A DNA stretch of 64,000 nt from Basidiobolus meristosporus CBS 931.73 (lineage: Eukaryota > Basidiobolomycota > Basidiobolomycetes > Basidiobolales > Basidiobolaceae): NCBI GenBank assembly GCA_002104905.1, contig MCFE01000277.1, forward strand, positions 41,013 to 105,012, given 5' to 3'. Both the position numbers and the translations under genes were made by a program. Positions within the stretch are counted from its first letter, which is position 1. Every line of letters starts with the position of its first letter. Shown here piece after piece: positions 12,575 to 24,861 of the stretch. The notes beneath the pieces were generated by a model. The model was not told the origin of the DNA. It did no database searches and worked only from the letters and a program-made list of their open reading frames with translations.

Positions 12575-13083
12575 CGTTATGGCTGTCACCACCAGTTGGC
12601 GCACAACCCTTCCTCGCTTGTTTAATGATCAGTGAACGCCCAGGCCATCCCCATACTCCACTTTATCCACGCCCAACATCCAATAAATCACCGTCCATAC
12701 ACATAAAATATGTTGCAAATTCATATCCATGCTGCTTAAAGCAGTATTCATGACCCTCCGACAACCATCCAGTCATCCAGATCATTCACTAGTGTCGAAG
12801 CGCTACCCCACCACTAGGTAGTGATTGGCTATGTTCCGTCCGCTGATTAGTGGGCAGTCAGATATAGTTGGGAACATATTACCCCGGTCTATATAAATTC
12901 TAATGGGCCATTCCTCCATTGAGAACAGTAGCAAAGATGTTGCTGATTCGTCCATACCGAGTCGTGATTGAGACTAAATTTGGCAAGAGAAATTTTTTTA
13001 TGTTGTATCCACTTTCAATCTGGTGGTAGCATTTGAAAATCCCTGGCCTGGTGTGTGTCTTTCTCCGCTCTACACTAGTAGCA
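12575..13083. promoter_or_regulatory. Intergenic region with OXA1 promoter
   Basis: No gene seen. 'tctatataaatt' around 12889-12900 is a plausible TATA element, but it sits about 190 bp before the OXA1 ATG, further than in other genes here. Confidence 0.4.
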
Positions 13084-14523
13084 ATGAACGCTTTTTCTAC
13101 TTTCGGTCGTACTGGAGCTATCCGCTCAATCCTGGAAATATCGTACGTTTTATTTGACCTGAACCTTACCTGCATTCTAAGTGTCTAACTTGGCATTCTC
13201 TACAGCACTAAGAGAGCTATCTATCAAGGAGTTCGCCAGGTAAACCCATTCTACCGCGACCACACTTCTCTTTCACGTACTGAATAGGCCTCTTCACCCC
13301 ACCCTCTTCTCTAGAACTCTACCTTGAACAGCGCTTCTGCATTCAGTGGTCGCTCCAGATGGAACACCCTCGCCAAGGTTAACCGTCAACACTTCCAACG
13401 GGCTGCTCTTCCCGCTCTTTTCAGTGCCCCTTTGCGCCATGGTACCGGCTTGGAGAGCAACCTTTCCTTTGGTTTGCCTAGATTCAACTCCACCTCCACC
13501 AACGTCCCCGTTGTCGATACCACCACAAGCATTGCTGGTACTTCCGAGAGTGGCTCGGTGCTGACCTCCATCGCCGATAGCGTAGATGCTAATGCGATTG
13601 TAGACGCTGCTATGAAGGTTGGGGACCTCAAGGCCATGGGCTTGGTCAATTTCACCCCAGTCGGATTCATTCAGGCTGCACTTGAGTTCATTCACGTCAG
13701 CACTGGTATCCCATGGTGGGGCACCATTGTCGCCACCACTCTTCTCATTCGATTGGCCTTGTTCCCCATCGTGGTCAAGTTGCAGAGAAACGCCGCCGTC
13801 TTACACAACATCAAGCCTGAGATGGACCGCCTTACCGCACATTTGAACCGTGCCAAGTCCGACGGAGATACTGTTGCCATCGCACAATACTCTCACGAGT
13901 TCCGTCAATTGTTCGAGAAGCACAATGCCAACCCATTGAAGATGTTGGCCCTTCCACTCATGCAAGCACCTGTGATGCTTTCATTCTTCTTCGCGTTGAG
14001 AGATATGGCCCAGTTGCCAGTGCCACAATTCCAGACCGGTGGTACCGCCTGGTTCACCGATCTGACCGCTGCCGATCCTTTGTACATCCTCCCAGTCGTC
14101 TCCGGCCTTGGATTCTTGGCCATTCTCGAGGTAGGTGCTAGTGAAGGGATGGTTAGTACGGATATCCTAACCAAGTACTCACTGATGTTCATCTAGCTTG
14201 GAAGTGAAGCCGGTACCAACGTTGGCCAAACCAAGAATGTTAAATGGTTCTTCAGATTTATGGCAGTCGCCATGGTCCCTGTGACCGCGAATTTCGCCTC
14301 GGTAAGTGAATTTTTATGAGTGTTTGGCATGTAATTGTTCCCTAACGCACAGGCTATTCAGTCGATCTTCGTCTATTGGGTGACCTCCAATGCCTTCTCC
14401 ATTGGACAAGTTCTTACCCTCAAGAACCCAGCCATCCGTAAAAGCATGGGCATCCCCCTTCTTATGGAACATAAGACAGTCGGCTCCGCTAAATCCAAGA
14501 AATCCAAGACCACCAAGAAATAA
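13084..14523 (+). CDS. OXA1: OXA1 mitochondrial inner-membrane insertase
   Basis: Five exons, 13084-13142, 13206-13239 (34 nt), 13315-14130, 14197-14301 and 14353-14523, give 394 aa. It inserts mitochondrially encoded and some imported proteins into the inner membrane (YidC/Oxa1/Alb3 family). The N-terminal 70 residues are Ser/Arg-rich, as in a presequence. The conserved core begins at STGIPWWGTIVATTLLIR. A charged matrix loop with coiled-coil character (LKPEM-like IKPEMDRL) and the ANPLKMLALPLMQAPV segment follow. Five hydrophobic segments are evident. The basic tail (SAKSKKSKTTKK) fits the ribosome-binding C-terminus, though it is shorter than in yeast. All introns are 50-75 bp with standard GT-AG ends. 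Confidence 0.95.
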
Positions 14524-16065
14524 ATGGGGACCGCTAACGATCATTCATCCATGTATTCATATATATAAATCTGTTTGCATTTCAAATAAACAATCCTCTC
14601 CCATCGTAGAGAAGATAATCAACCATGATGCTTGGTACTGGCCAGAGCCCACTTCTCTACCACATTCGGCATCAACGGGGTCCGGAATACCAAATACAGC
14701 CGACTTGATAACGACCTTAGACTGTGACATGAGTGCTGGAAGCCAACGAGTGCCGGTGCCTAAATGATGCGATAACCAGAAGTTTTTCGCAATCTGAGGC
14801 TGGTCAGTGGCATTTATGTGGAGACGACACTGTCTTACGATTGGCAAGGTGTGGTCTCTGTATTAGTAATTATTAGATCGCACAAATCTCTGCTGTATCT
14901 CACATAGAGCAAGCCTCTCGGTCCAAGCTTAATTTTAGCACTAATCTAATTGTTGCTCACCTTCAGTGATTCAGGCTGGGGGATACTTATGCGTCGATGA
15001 TTTATCCCTACTATGTTCTAAATTCCAGGTGGATCAAACAAGGATCACAACATGCCAAGTCCGAATCCGAATTAGCAGTCAAAGCCGAATCGGCGACCGC
15101 AAGATCACTTCTTGGCATGCCAAATCTCGGAGAATCTGCCACGAAGATCAGACTTGAAGCTACTTGGCAGGCACCAGCCATGTGAATGATTAGCAAGAGA
15201 GCCCATTTGATAGGTGATCGAGAAATCCTCATAGTCGCAAAGATTGCACGATTCCAGAGCAACGATTCACAGGACGCTCAGCGTTCTTGCCAGGCCCAAT
15301 CCCCTTCGCGAGTTAGCGATTTGGATGGTGACCACTTTTCGAGCGATCCAAATCCGATCATTTCCGTGTCGTGCGTGGTTGGTTGGGTTCAGGATGGTCT
15401 TAAGAAATCTCGAAAACCTATGGAAGATTGGCCGGTCTAGGGGATCTAAGCATATGAAACCATACTAATTGCTGCCAAATCAACGTCCGCGTAGGAGGTT
15501 TTGAAGGTGTGTCTCGTGAATGGGTGATTCATTTTCTCTGGTGCTGCTGACATTCTCGTCATCCACCTTGTTGTCCAGGAAAGGGATTTCAAGAGAAGGC
15601 TGGCATTTCATCATCGCCAACCCTATTGATGAATGGCACAACCATGGTGGTTTCGGGCCATTTGGCAGTATTAGATGGATCTTATGACTTCACCACTGAA
15701 TGAACTCCTCCTCCAGGCCAATCCATTTCTCTCTCCAAGTCCCTTGCGGTGACCATTTCTAATCATGCTGAACCACAGGTGGTCGAGTTTAATCGGTTTT
15801 ATTGAGGTAGATACACTATCAGTACAGTATGATGTCAAACAACGCAAAAGAGGTTGCGATCTAGGTATTCGGTATTTCTTATTTTATACAAAGACGGTCA
15901 ATTGTTAAGGATGGGTTACTCGCCGAATACCTTTAGGTATGGACTGTATGCACTTCCACCGGTAGACGGGGCTTCAGTCTTTAACATTGATTTGGTGGGT
16001 GCATTCTGGTTACATTGCTGACATGTAGGAAAGGGACGGTGGTTAGGCTACTTGCACACCACAAT
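14524..16065. other. Intergenic, no gene recognised
   Basis: 1.5 kb with no supported gene. A minus-strand frame near 14557-14847 carries a short stretch (KSAVFGIPDPVD) reminiscent of adenylate-forming enzymes, but too little to call. The 15010-15180 part has several partial repeats of 'ccgaatc' and 'tggcatgcca'. Confidence 0.35.
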
Positions 16066-16395
16066 CTAGTTCTCGTTAATCAAGTCATCCCAGAGGTCAT
16101 CAGCCGGTGCCTCGGCGGTCTTAATCACTGGGTTTACTTCGGGATTGTGACCAAAGGTGCAAACAATCTCTTGTTTCCATTCAACATCTTCTGCGTTAAG
16201 GACCCCTTTCATGTACTCGTTCTGGTCACGCTCAAAAGCCAATCGTTCATGCTCCTCCATGGGAAGGGTGAAGATGTTGGTCAAGGGGCGAGATCGAACC
16301 GTAGCCATTGGGGCAATTCGCATGTTGACACGCTTCATAGAGGTCAATCCGGAAACCCTAGCAAAAGAAGTGAAGGCAGTAATACGGGCAGACAT
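16066..16395 (-). CDS. Small putative mitochondrial protein, unknown function
   Basis: 109 aa. The N-terminal 35 residues are rich in Arg, Ser, Thr and Met and lack acids, like a mitochondrial presequence. The rest is acidic and hydrophilic (EEHERLAFERDQNEYMKG, ending DDLWDDLINEN). I do not recognise the family. The frame also has an ATG at 16434, but a TATATAA at 16437-16443 abuts it, so transcription should start downstream and the ATG at 16395 is preferred. The TATA-ATG spacing of about 42 bp and good coding character argue for a real, expressed gene. A small respiratory-chain or ATP-synthase accessory subunit is possible but unproven. Confidence 0.6.
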   Translation of the reverse strand: MSARITAFTSFARVSGLTSMKRVNMRIAPMATVRSRPLTNIFTLPMEEHERLAFERDQNEYMKGVLNAEDVEWKQEIVCTFGHNPEVNPVIKTAEAPADDLWDDLINEN

Positions 16396-16436
16396 GTTTG
16401 AGTCGAAATGCTGGAATCCTTCACTGCTGGCCATCC

Positions 16437-16443
16437 TTATATA
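16437..16443 (-). promoter_or_regulatory. TATA box deciding the start of the 109-aa gene
   Basis: TATATAA on the minus strand. It is adjacent to the first in-frame ATG (16434) and 42 bp above the second (16395), which supports the second as the true start. Confidence 0.6.
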
Positions 16444-18091
16444 TCCTCCATTCTAAAACCAAGACCAGATCCTCTGCCAATCGGGGGTTCGGGATTTGGA
16501 AAATTATCAAGCAGCATCAACAGACCAATTTACTGCTCGCCACCGAAATCCCATCATACTGACCTACGAATCTAAATATCATGTGGCTAAGGTTACTGAT
16601 CATCACAGTAGACTAATCATCCACTCCTTGACATCTCATTAGATCCTGTCTCCAACCGTCGAGTTCAGTAACTCTAGCTGAGTGAGCATTCATGCCGCAC
16701 ACCGACCAGAAATGGGAATTGTTTTCACTGACTTCAGCTAGTAGCAAAGCACGGAACATCTAATAATGCATGATTTACACTTGAGCCAAGCTAACGAGAA
16801 GCAAGATCCTGGTTTTGTGGAGGGTATCGAGGCTTCCGAGAAATTATCGTCGACTTGTAGGCGAGGATAAACCGGATGCCTCTAATGGAAGGGACGTGTC
16901 CTGCCCTTGAGCTGAGCCAAGTGTACGTAGAGAGCACTTTTTTGGCCGCACCAGTTATGGTGACCTGGTCCCAGTAGATGGTGTAGATCTGAGGACAGGT
17001 ATTTTGATTTTATCTCGTAGTATAGGATCTGGTGTCAGAATCGATTGATCGAAATCATCATTTCCGATTCTTCAGAGCTCCGGAACTCTCCGAGTCTGTA
17101 CCAAAATCCAAACTATGGGGGCTTCGTGATCCTCTGATAGTAGAACACTAGCTAGGCGCCACAGTCAGACAGTCGGGATTAGATCTAGGCTAACAATATT
17201 AGCTCATCTAGGTTGTGCAAACCTCAAGAGTATCTAGTGAAGGGCTTCGGTGTACAGGGTAACTCCGGGGCTGGCGAGACCACATATTAGTTGAATTTCG
17301 GGTTAGATTAGATTTTATCGGCTCTTCCATCAATCGGCTCCATTTGATAGCCTGATAATGTGGGAGCACTAGATCCCAAGGCACCAGGATCACCTTTTGA
17401 TTAGTAAGAAATAGTCACCATCCTACCTTGCAGTCGGATCTATTTGTGGAAAGGCTTCATGATTTGATGTCGGCCTCATTTTCCACGGCAGGCTCTCGTT
17501 GCAGGATGTGTAGATACGATAGCATGCAATCATTGGTGGAACCTATTGACAGAATGTGCCGAAAGCGCGATATGGCATGAGCCATCAACAAATGTCATCA
17601 AATCCAGTGAGTTGAGTCTCAAGTGATGCCCTGAGTATAGGAACTGCAACCACACATTACGTAGCTACATCACCAACATATGAGCCTACTGTGGACGTCT
17701 GCGGGTGGAAGGCTAACCTTAATCTCTTGGTTTGCACACTGGCCCGAATGCCTACATCACCAACAGTTGCATATCCTATCTAGGTCCCTGTTCGCGCTGA
17801 CCATTCCACACTATCGTGCATGACGGGAGCCGGCTGTGAGGTGGCTTACGGTATGTTTGGCGTGGGGTGATAGAAATGGAGGTTTACTGTATTTGTGAAT
17901 GGGATATGGAATAATCTATAGTCGCATGTCCTTGTGAAAATCAGTTTGATGGGTGATACGGACAAGGAGAAAGTGGTTGTGAACAATGAATAGACAGCTA
18001 TAATACAAGAATAGTTTGTTTGTGATGTGAGATCTTCGATAATCATCTGCTCTGGGGAGATATCAAGTGGTATGTATGCTTTTGTTGCCTT
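16444..18091. other. Intergenic, no gene recognised
   Basis: 1.6 kb between two minus-strand genes. Short frames only, with no splice pattern that builds a recognisable protein. Confidence 0.4.
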
Positions 18092-19584
18092 TTAAGGCTG
18101 TTCAGTTCTAATGACCAAGTGCTGCCCTTGAACCATCTGCTGGATATTTTTGGCCCTGGCGTCATGTTCCTTTCTTCTATACTCGATCACTCTGTGGATG
18201 CGGTTAGTGTATCATAGATAACGGGGAATATGCATGTGCAACGACTTACGTATACCAAACCCCTGTTAAGCAGATAGATTGAGTATGTGAATCCATGCGA
18301 GCATATTAGGAAAGCGTTCACTTACCGCCAATTAAGGTTAAGCCTATTCCAATCGCGTTCATCGCGGAGATTTCCAGATTGAATATCAGAAATGCAAAGG
18401 CTATGGATAAAACCTGCTTCACATTGCCTTTTGATCCAAGTTAGAGAACGCAGATCTGCCAACACGTCTTATTTGCTTACCGGCGACTGTCATGGTGAGC
18501 GCCGATGTTTTCTTGTTCGCAGTGAAGCTCACGACGTTCAAGAAGAAGGCCAGAACACCGTTAAATAGCAGTGATGAGGCTAGGGACCAAGTCATGGAGG
18601 TTTCCAGGAATGAGGAGACATATTGGAGCTCCCCGGTCATGTATGCATACATCAAGGTTTGAATAAATGCTAACGGTGACATGCGATACAGCAGATCCAA
18701 TGGATGTAATTTCAGTCCGCTGGTTTGGACTTGGTTGGTCACAACAGTCTTGAGTGCTGCGAGCACGGTTCCTAGGATAGTCAGAAAGAATCCTGTCGGG
18801 GAGAATTAATCTTGGCAGTTCGTCAAAGATCTGCATTCACTTGAGTTATACCCATTGGCGTGAAATAGTAGTCACCAAAAGTTGCAAACGCTACGCCAAA
18901 CACTACCTAATAGTGCATCAGAGACGTTAGTGAACTCAGAATCAATAGATGTACGTGGATACACGCACCGGCAACAGCGAGATGTAAACTGCCAGAGGGA
19001 AGGATGTTTTCAGGAACACGATAGAGAGAATGATGGTGAAGACAGGAGTCATGGCGCGAACAACTTGATGAAACTGTTGTTGAAGTGCAAAACGGATTAG
19101 GTATGCCTCTCGCTCGATTTGTCTTTAGGAAGGTACGCATACCGGAACAGTCACCAAGTGGCTGTTGGGATTCAGGAAAAGAAGAAAGCCATCAGCAAAT
19201 CGAAGATAAAATGGATTTAGAATAAAGTGCGCCTTACAGTGAAACATTGCTAATCGCAATATTCAAGGTATACAATACTGAGAATGCTAGCATGATGGTG
19301 TTCTCTCTCTCACCAAGTCGACGTGGCTTGAAAATCCCAAGCAAATAGAAAACATAGGAACCAACGGCTCCGCAAAGCGTGTGTAATCCGGTCAGAGTCC
19401 ATGGAAACTTGAATGAGAAGAACTGCATCAGAGCCTTGCTGTGAAGCGTCAGGGTGAGATTAAAGAAGAAGTAAATAATAAGCCAGACAGCAGAGGAGTT
19501 TAATATATCCAAGGAGAATGTACTACGAATAGCACGACGAAGACCAGTGTGAATAGGTAGAAGGTCGCTCTGTGTTGAACTCAT
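18092..19584 (-). CDS. TPT-family sugar-phosphate/nucleotide-sugar transporter
   Basis: Eight exons on the minus strand (19584-19238, 19161-19143, 19073-18969, 18906-18852, 18792-18481, 18427-18326, 18262-18250, 18191-18092) encode 350 aa with every junction in frame. It belongs to the triose-phosphate-transporter branch of the drug/metabolite transporter superfamily, related to Sly41 and other Golgi/ER antiporters. Hydrophobic segments fit about ten helices. Diagnostic blocks are ISNVSLHLVTVPFHQVVRAM, the GTVLAALKTVVTNQ helix and LTMTVAGNVKQV. Substrate cannot be told from sequence. The hydrophilic C-terminal tail is short. Exon 2 (19 nt) and exon 7 (13 nt) are micro-exons. Start is the only ATG before the first membrane segment. 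Confidence 0.9.
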
Positions 19585-20901
19585 AGTGCCGGAATACTTC
19601 TTATTTTATCGCAGGAAGGGAGTAATGAAATAGAAGACTTGGGCACTGTCTTGGAAAGTCTGGAGCTCTAGAGTCAAATACAGCAAACAAAGTTGGTGTT
19701 GGTACAGATGTAAAGCCAACGAGGGAGAAGAGTTAGGAGCACTTCAAGTCGTCGGAGTGGTGTTAAGGATGGCAAGGTGACTGAAATGAATAGCAGCCAG
19801 GTGATGTGATCCGGATTGCAGGCTGCAATGGTGGTTGGGATATTCAGTGTTGGATTTCAACCAAGGATAGGCACAGTTAAGGTGCAAGAGAATTCAAGGA
19901 GAGCGCTAGCTTGCAGTGGATGAAAAAGGTGAGAAGTAACAAAGGCTGTCAGGGCTATTTGTAGTAATGGATGGAGCGCAGGAATTAAGGGGGCGGTAGA
20001 CCCGAAAAATGCTGAAGGGGCTTGAGAGTAACGATGCTCCAACACCGTGTGTTTTCTGGGTGCCAAAAATTGCGGTCCCAACTTGGCTTGAAATCAGCCA
20101 GTTACAGATTTGGATATGCCGAACCGGTTGTACAATTTATTGACCCTGTCGTTTAACATTGGCAATGCCAATTTGTTCATAATCCGGAACAATGGGAGAG
20201 AGGACGGCTTTCATTTGAAGGCTTTTTTGAGCAGCAAAGCCGTTTCAGAGTGGTTTCAGAGAAATCTAAGAATGGTGAGGTTCAAAGCCATAGCATGACC
20301 TGGTTGAAGGCACGACGCTAGGCTTTGGCCTATTGTAAACGTTGGTAGCCATCATATGTGCTTAGCCTTGGTGGAGTGCTGATTTCCTAAATAGTGTTGT
20401 TTAACAAATATATCAAGTTTTTTTGGCCACGGGCTGCAACTTGAACCCATTCACACCAGACAAATAACCTAGCTGAGTCTAGTCTGACGCTCAGCTCACT
20501 TTTGTGAACCTCAGTACCTTATGGAAAAGAAGCTTATTCTCCACCATCCCTTTATTGATTAGAGTAATTTACGCATTATCTCCTATTCAAGTCAACATGT
20601 GATGCAACTTCATGCAGGATATTCCATCGCTTTTTGCTCTAGCACGGTAATGTGGCCGCTCCACATACGCTCGACTCAAATATCCCGTCCCGCTACTTCG
20701 CTTGGACACAAAATACTACTGTCGTTTATGTGCGCGGCGACTGTTCGCTCCCGCAAACGCACTGCATAAGGTTTTCTTCCAAGAAATGTAATTGACAGCT
20801 CCTCCCATCACAATCGTGGTCATATTTATTGCTTCTTTGCTAACATGCCAAACACTGCTAACTCTCAACTATGAGGTCGATTTTCTGGTGAAACCATGCA
20901 A
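19585..20901. other. Intergenic, no gene recognised
   Basis: 1.3 kb. No domain is recognisable in any frame. A segment at about 20414-20465 has, on the minus strand, a D-arm-like 'actcagctaggtta' and a B-box-like 'gggttcaagt', but it cannot fold into a complete tRNA. Confidence 0.35.
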
Positions 20902-22149
20902 TCAAGAGTCTGGGCTATGGGAGGGGACAAACACAACTTTGGTGCAATTTTCCAATTTCTTATCAAATAAGTGATAAGCCCGCGCAGCATCCTTCAGGGG
21001 AAACCGATGGGAAATGATCTTGCTGATATTATATTTCTTCTTTTCAAGGATAGGTACCAGCTTTTCCATCATAGCTCTGGCCGGGCATCTCCCGGATTTG
21101 TACGTAACATTCTTATTATACCCGTCAGCCGGGGAAAATGGGAAGCTTTTGGAAGTGTGCACGCCGATCGAGGATATGATTCCTCCTGGCCTCATAATAT
21201 CGAAGGCCGTTTTCAGGGCGGACGGATTACCAACAGCCTACATGGAAAATCAATCATCCCGTTAATTCTCGGAGCGCAACAGTGGTTAGCAATACACCAA
21301 CCTCAAACACGACATCGGCTCCGCGTCCACTTGTTTTCTGGCCAAAGAAAGCTACAAGATCCTTCTCTTCGGGAGACACAGGCTCTGCGCCAAGCTCGCG
21401 AGCAATTTCCAATCGTTCTGGTACAGAGTCAATGGCATATATTCTAGCAGCGCCCGACTCTTTGGCCCCAATAATCGACATCAGCCCTACAGGGCCACAG
21501 CCTATAACTACTACTACCGTTTCTGCAAGCTCCTCTTGGGATACTCCTGACAATCCATTGTGTGCACAGAAGAATCCAGTAGGGAACACATCGCCAATTA
21601 GAAGCCCCTCCTCATCCGTAATAGTTTCCGGCAGCTTGAGTAGAGTCGAAGAGGCAAGAGGCACACGTACGTACTCTGCTTGCCCACCATCCACACTTGG
21701 GAAATATTGTTAAACCAGCAAGACAAAATATATCATAGATAGCCGACTTACTGCCATCCAAACAGCTGCCCTTTTTCACAACGGCAAGTGAGTCCTTTTT
21801 GGCAATAAAAGCATTTACCGCAGGAAGTAGTAAAAGCACTCGCCACTCTGTCATTTACAGCAAACCCAGTAACTTCTGAGCCCACCTCAACGACCCTGCC
21901 CATGAATTCGTGGCCCAATACATTTTTGAAGGTGCAGCCCACCTGGTCGCCTCGATAAACTAGGTTAGATTTCGGTTAGCATCTTGATGTACACTTCCGA
22001 AAAAGCACGAATGGGTTACTATGTAGGTCACTTCCACACAAGCCAGCAAGATGGACCTGGACAAGGGCATCAGTTGGCTCAAGTATGCTTGGTTTCGGGA
22101 CAGTTTTGGTGGCGACCTCGAAGTCTTTTTGTAGGGTAACGGCCTCCAT
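20902..22149 (-). CDS. Zinc-dependent medium-chain alcohol dehydrogenase
   Basis: Four exons (22149-22020, 21959-21752, 21695-21302, 21237-20902) give 355 aa, standard for zinc medium-chain dehydrogenases. Catalytic zinc ligands are visible as Cys38 in GLCGSDLH and His60-Glu61 in GHEF. Four structural-zinc cysteines sit at 90, 93, 96 and 104. The Rossmann nucleotide-binding motif is GCGPVGL. The closest subgroup appears to be the formaldehyde/threonine-dehydrogenase-like enzymes of fungi and bacteria; substrate is uncertain. Introns 1 and 2 have GTAA donors. Intron 3 starts GTTGGT, chosen because it restores VVFE-AVGNPSALK. The start Met lies just before the conserved N-terminal strand. Confidence 0.88.
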
Positions 22150-23799
22150 GAATAGCGCTCTTCAAGATTGTGACTATTCGAGGACTTCTTGAGGAACTAT
22201 TTATGGAGACTTCGTGACTACCATGTAACTATGATGATTAATCAATAATCATGGCTGTTTCAAAATCTGGTGGTAACACGATGGTTTACTGGGACATGTA
22301 AGCCGATGGGAAAATCGATAGTATTACGTGGTGGTTGCTGGCTGATGGGAGAGTTTGACATACAGCGTTTCTTCAGCATGGTGAGCAACATCTCACACCT
22401 GAACATGTGCTCGGCTCAAGAGAAGCTGATGACTAAGTCAGATTTCTAAGACAGGATAGATTGGTGATTAGTCGAGCTTCCTCAGGGAGCATGGTTTCTC
22501 GCAGGCGGTCTATCAACGATTACTGCTAAGGAGTATCCCCGAGTTGACATATACACAGCTTTAGGCATTCGAGGATCCAAGGACATCGATATCACAGTCA
22601 ATATAGTAGAGACAGGATCATCTATAGTGGTGGCTAGGGTGTAAGCAGAGATCTAGGCATACTGAATCTCAACCAAATACAAGCAACGTAGAGTTGCTGG
22701 CAATCCAAAAACTTGAGTATATCGCCCGCGTAACACCTTGTGAACTGTATGCATCTGTCGCTCCGCCCTCGAGCTCTGTCGAAGATACACACATGCTATT
22801 TATTCTGGAATAGAGTCTCTACTCGCGCCCGCCTGATGCGATTGGGTGTACTACAGATAGTTTCTCATCGTATCAGCCACCAAGTAAGGCATGGGATGCG
22901 GATGGATTTGGCAACCTTGAAGCATGATTCTCAAAAGCTTGGTATTGATAACAACCCAAACCCAACGAGATTGGTTGTACATTTCATGGTTGCCCGGATA
23001 TACACTTGACGAATCGAAATTGTTAATAATAGCACTCCACATGAATGAGAGGGCCACAGATCATTGGATAGCTATGGTCAGCAGGATCTTCCTTGAAATT
23101 CTAGAGTGCTGGCTGGATGTGGAATGACCAGATACTTATCATTTCAATACCACCTCGCCCTTATACTTGGCAACCATACAAATTCCACGCAGCACAAAGT
23201 TACAGTAAGATGGTGCAACATGGGCGTGGGCCGCTCCAAACCTGAAATTAGAATACTAAACCTCTTTGGCCTAGCCATTGGGTCATATGTTGCTGGCTTC
23301 GCAAAGATGGTAGCACCTGAGGTAACACGATGTCCACCGCTATCAAGTTACCCCAGCTGTGGAATGATATCTCACCAATGGGGAGGCGCGCTCGAGTCCT
23401 ATTTCGACATATGTTTATCTGGGACTTGTATTTTAAGCTATCCAATAGATTTGCCCCACCGAGGGAATCGAATACACACTCGCCAATGGCTCGAATGTTG
23501 TACTAAATTTAAACTTTGATCAGGATTCGGCAGGTGATTTATGTCGCAAACATATTGCTATTGAAGGTGATGACTTTTGTACAGGCAAAAGGAGTATGGT
23601 TTGTAGGAAATGGTGGAGGCTGAAAATAGAGACAGGGAAGAAAAAAATTAAAACATGCCAATGGGTCAGGGATTATGAAGGTCAACATCCCGATGCATGA
23701 CTAGTAACATTAGGTTATTAAAAGCATTAGGTTAACGGATCTAGAGGGTAGCGAGCCTGTCATCCTAATTTTCTACTACGTATGTAATTCACCAGTCGG
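22150..23799. other. Intergenic, no gene recognised
   Basis: 1.65 kb between two minus-strand genes. A 137-codon plus-strand frame at 23106-23519 has no recognisable domain and poor coding character. Confidence 0.4.
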
Positions 23800-24861
23800 T
23801 CACACAGAATAACTTGAGGTGGGGAGATCGATAGAGGAGTAGGTGTTCAAGCGGAGATCCAGACCATCAACCCATACAACTATGTCCAAGAGAACGGAGT
23901 TCAACCTGTTTTCCATCATAATGAGAGATTTCCGGTCGGCGTCGCCATTCCCTTTGGTTGCATCTAGGCCAATAAGAGAGGGCGATATCCTTTGTGACGC
24001 TTCATTGACCAATGAAAAGTAGAAGGAGTAGAGCCCAAAGGTAAGCAGCACCGCAAGGAAGATGTCTATCGTGTAGTGCATACGCGTAGCTATGATAGTC
24101 AGAATTCCGATTATTCCATGTGAGTAGGCACACAGTATGGCCCACTTGTTACGCCCATAGATGCTCCACAACATCATACACGACACGATAATCATGGTAT
24201 GTCCGGAGAAAATGTTATCGGAGCATGTTTTGTACAACCCAACCATCATGGTGAGCCCAACCCAGAGGAAGTCTCTAAAGCCGTTGATTTGGATCGGATG
24301 GCAGTCTCTTGGGCAAGGTAGAGTTGTTACGATAATTGTAATGGAGCGCAGCAAGTAAAGAGTTCCGGTCAACCAAACAAAGCGGCGCAGTACGACGATG
24401 GCCTCAAGCCAGCTTCGCGCAAGAAGGGTGAGGCTGGACAACGTGACGACTAGTAGCGACATGACAAAAAAATCAGGAACCCACTCTCGCGTCAACGAGG
24501 GAACAGTAGAGAAGCCCAGATCGCTTAGTGGCTCCTTGATCAATGATGCAGCCCACCTTTGATCAGACAGGAGTTGAATCAAGAACATATGATAAACAAC
24601 AATGAGGATGAAGAGAATGGAAAGCGCAAAACGGATAAGGTCTGGCCTTAGCGAGGACAGCGATTTCTTTGGGCTCATCATGCAAAAGCTGCGAACTTCC
24701 AATACTGAGCGAAGTATCAATGTGTTGGTGACAAAAGAGAACCCAGGACGAAATCCTAGGATTGGTGAAAGCCTCCTTTTATTTAGATCTGAGCGAGGAC
24801 TGTAGAACATCAGAAAAACAAATACGACAAGGACCTTCCAAATCTGTCGAGAATCTCGCAT
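23800..24861 (-). CDS. Sphingomyelin-synthase-like phosphotransferase (PAP2-type)
   Basis: 353 aa in one exon, with several membrane helices. It matches the sphingomyelin synthase/SMSr fold: RSITIIVTTLP at about residues 172-182, CSDNIFSGHT at 213-222, and HYTIDIFLA from 262. The His in SGHT and the His and Asp in HYTID form the family's catalytic triad. Such enzymes move a phospho-head group onto ceramide in Golgi or plasma membrane. In fungi the analogous head group is usually phosphoinositol, made by Aur1, so the donor here is open. The open frame extends to 24930 only from a TTG; the first ATG in frame is at 24861 and is chosen. A later pair of ATGs at 24681/24678 is possible. Confidence 0.85.
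   Translation of the reverse strand: MRDSRQIWKVLVVFVFLMFYSPRSDLNKRRLSPILGFRPGFSFVTNTLILRSVLEVRSFCMMSPKKSLSSLRPDLIRFALSILFILIVVYHMFLIQLLSDQRWAASLIKEPLSDLGFSTVPSLTREWVPDFFVMSLLVVTLSSLTLLARSWLEAIVVLRRFVWLTGTLYLLRSITIIVTTLPCPRDCHPIQINGFRDFLWVGLTMMVGLYKTCSDNIFSGHTMIIVSCMMLWSIYGRNKWAILCAYSHGIIGILTIIATRMHYTIDIFLAVLLTFGLYSFYFSLVNEASQRISPSLIGLDATKGNGDADRKSLIMMENRLNSVLLDIVVWVDGLDLRLNTYSSIDLPTSSYSV

Noticed and set aside
14557..14847. Minus-strand frame with KSAVFGIPDPVD, like adenylate-forming enzymes
   Set aside because: The match is about a dozen residues, with no other motif of that family nearby.
20410..20470. tRNA-like segment with B-box and D-arm-like strings
   Set aside because: No acceptor-stem partner and no anticodon arm could be found.
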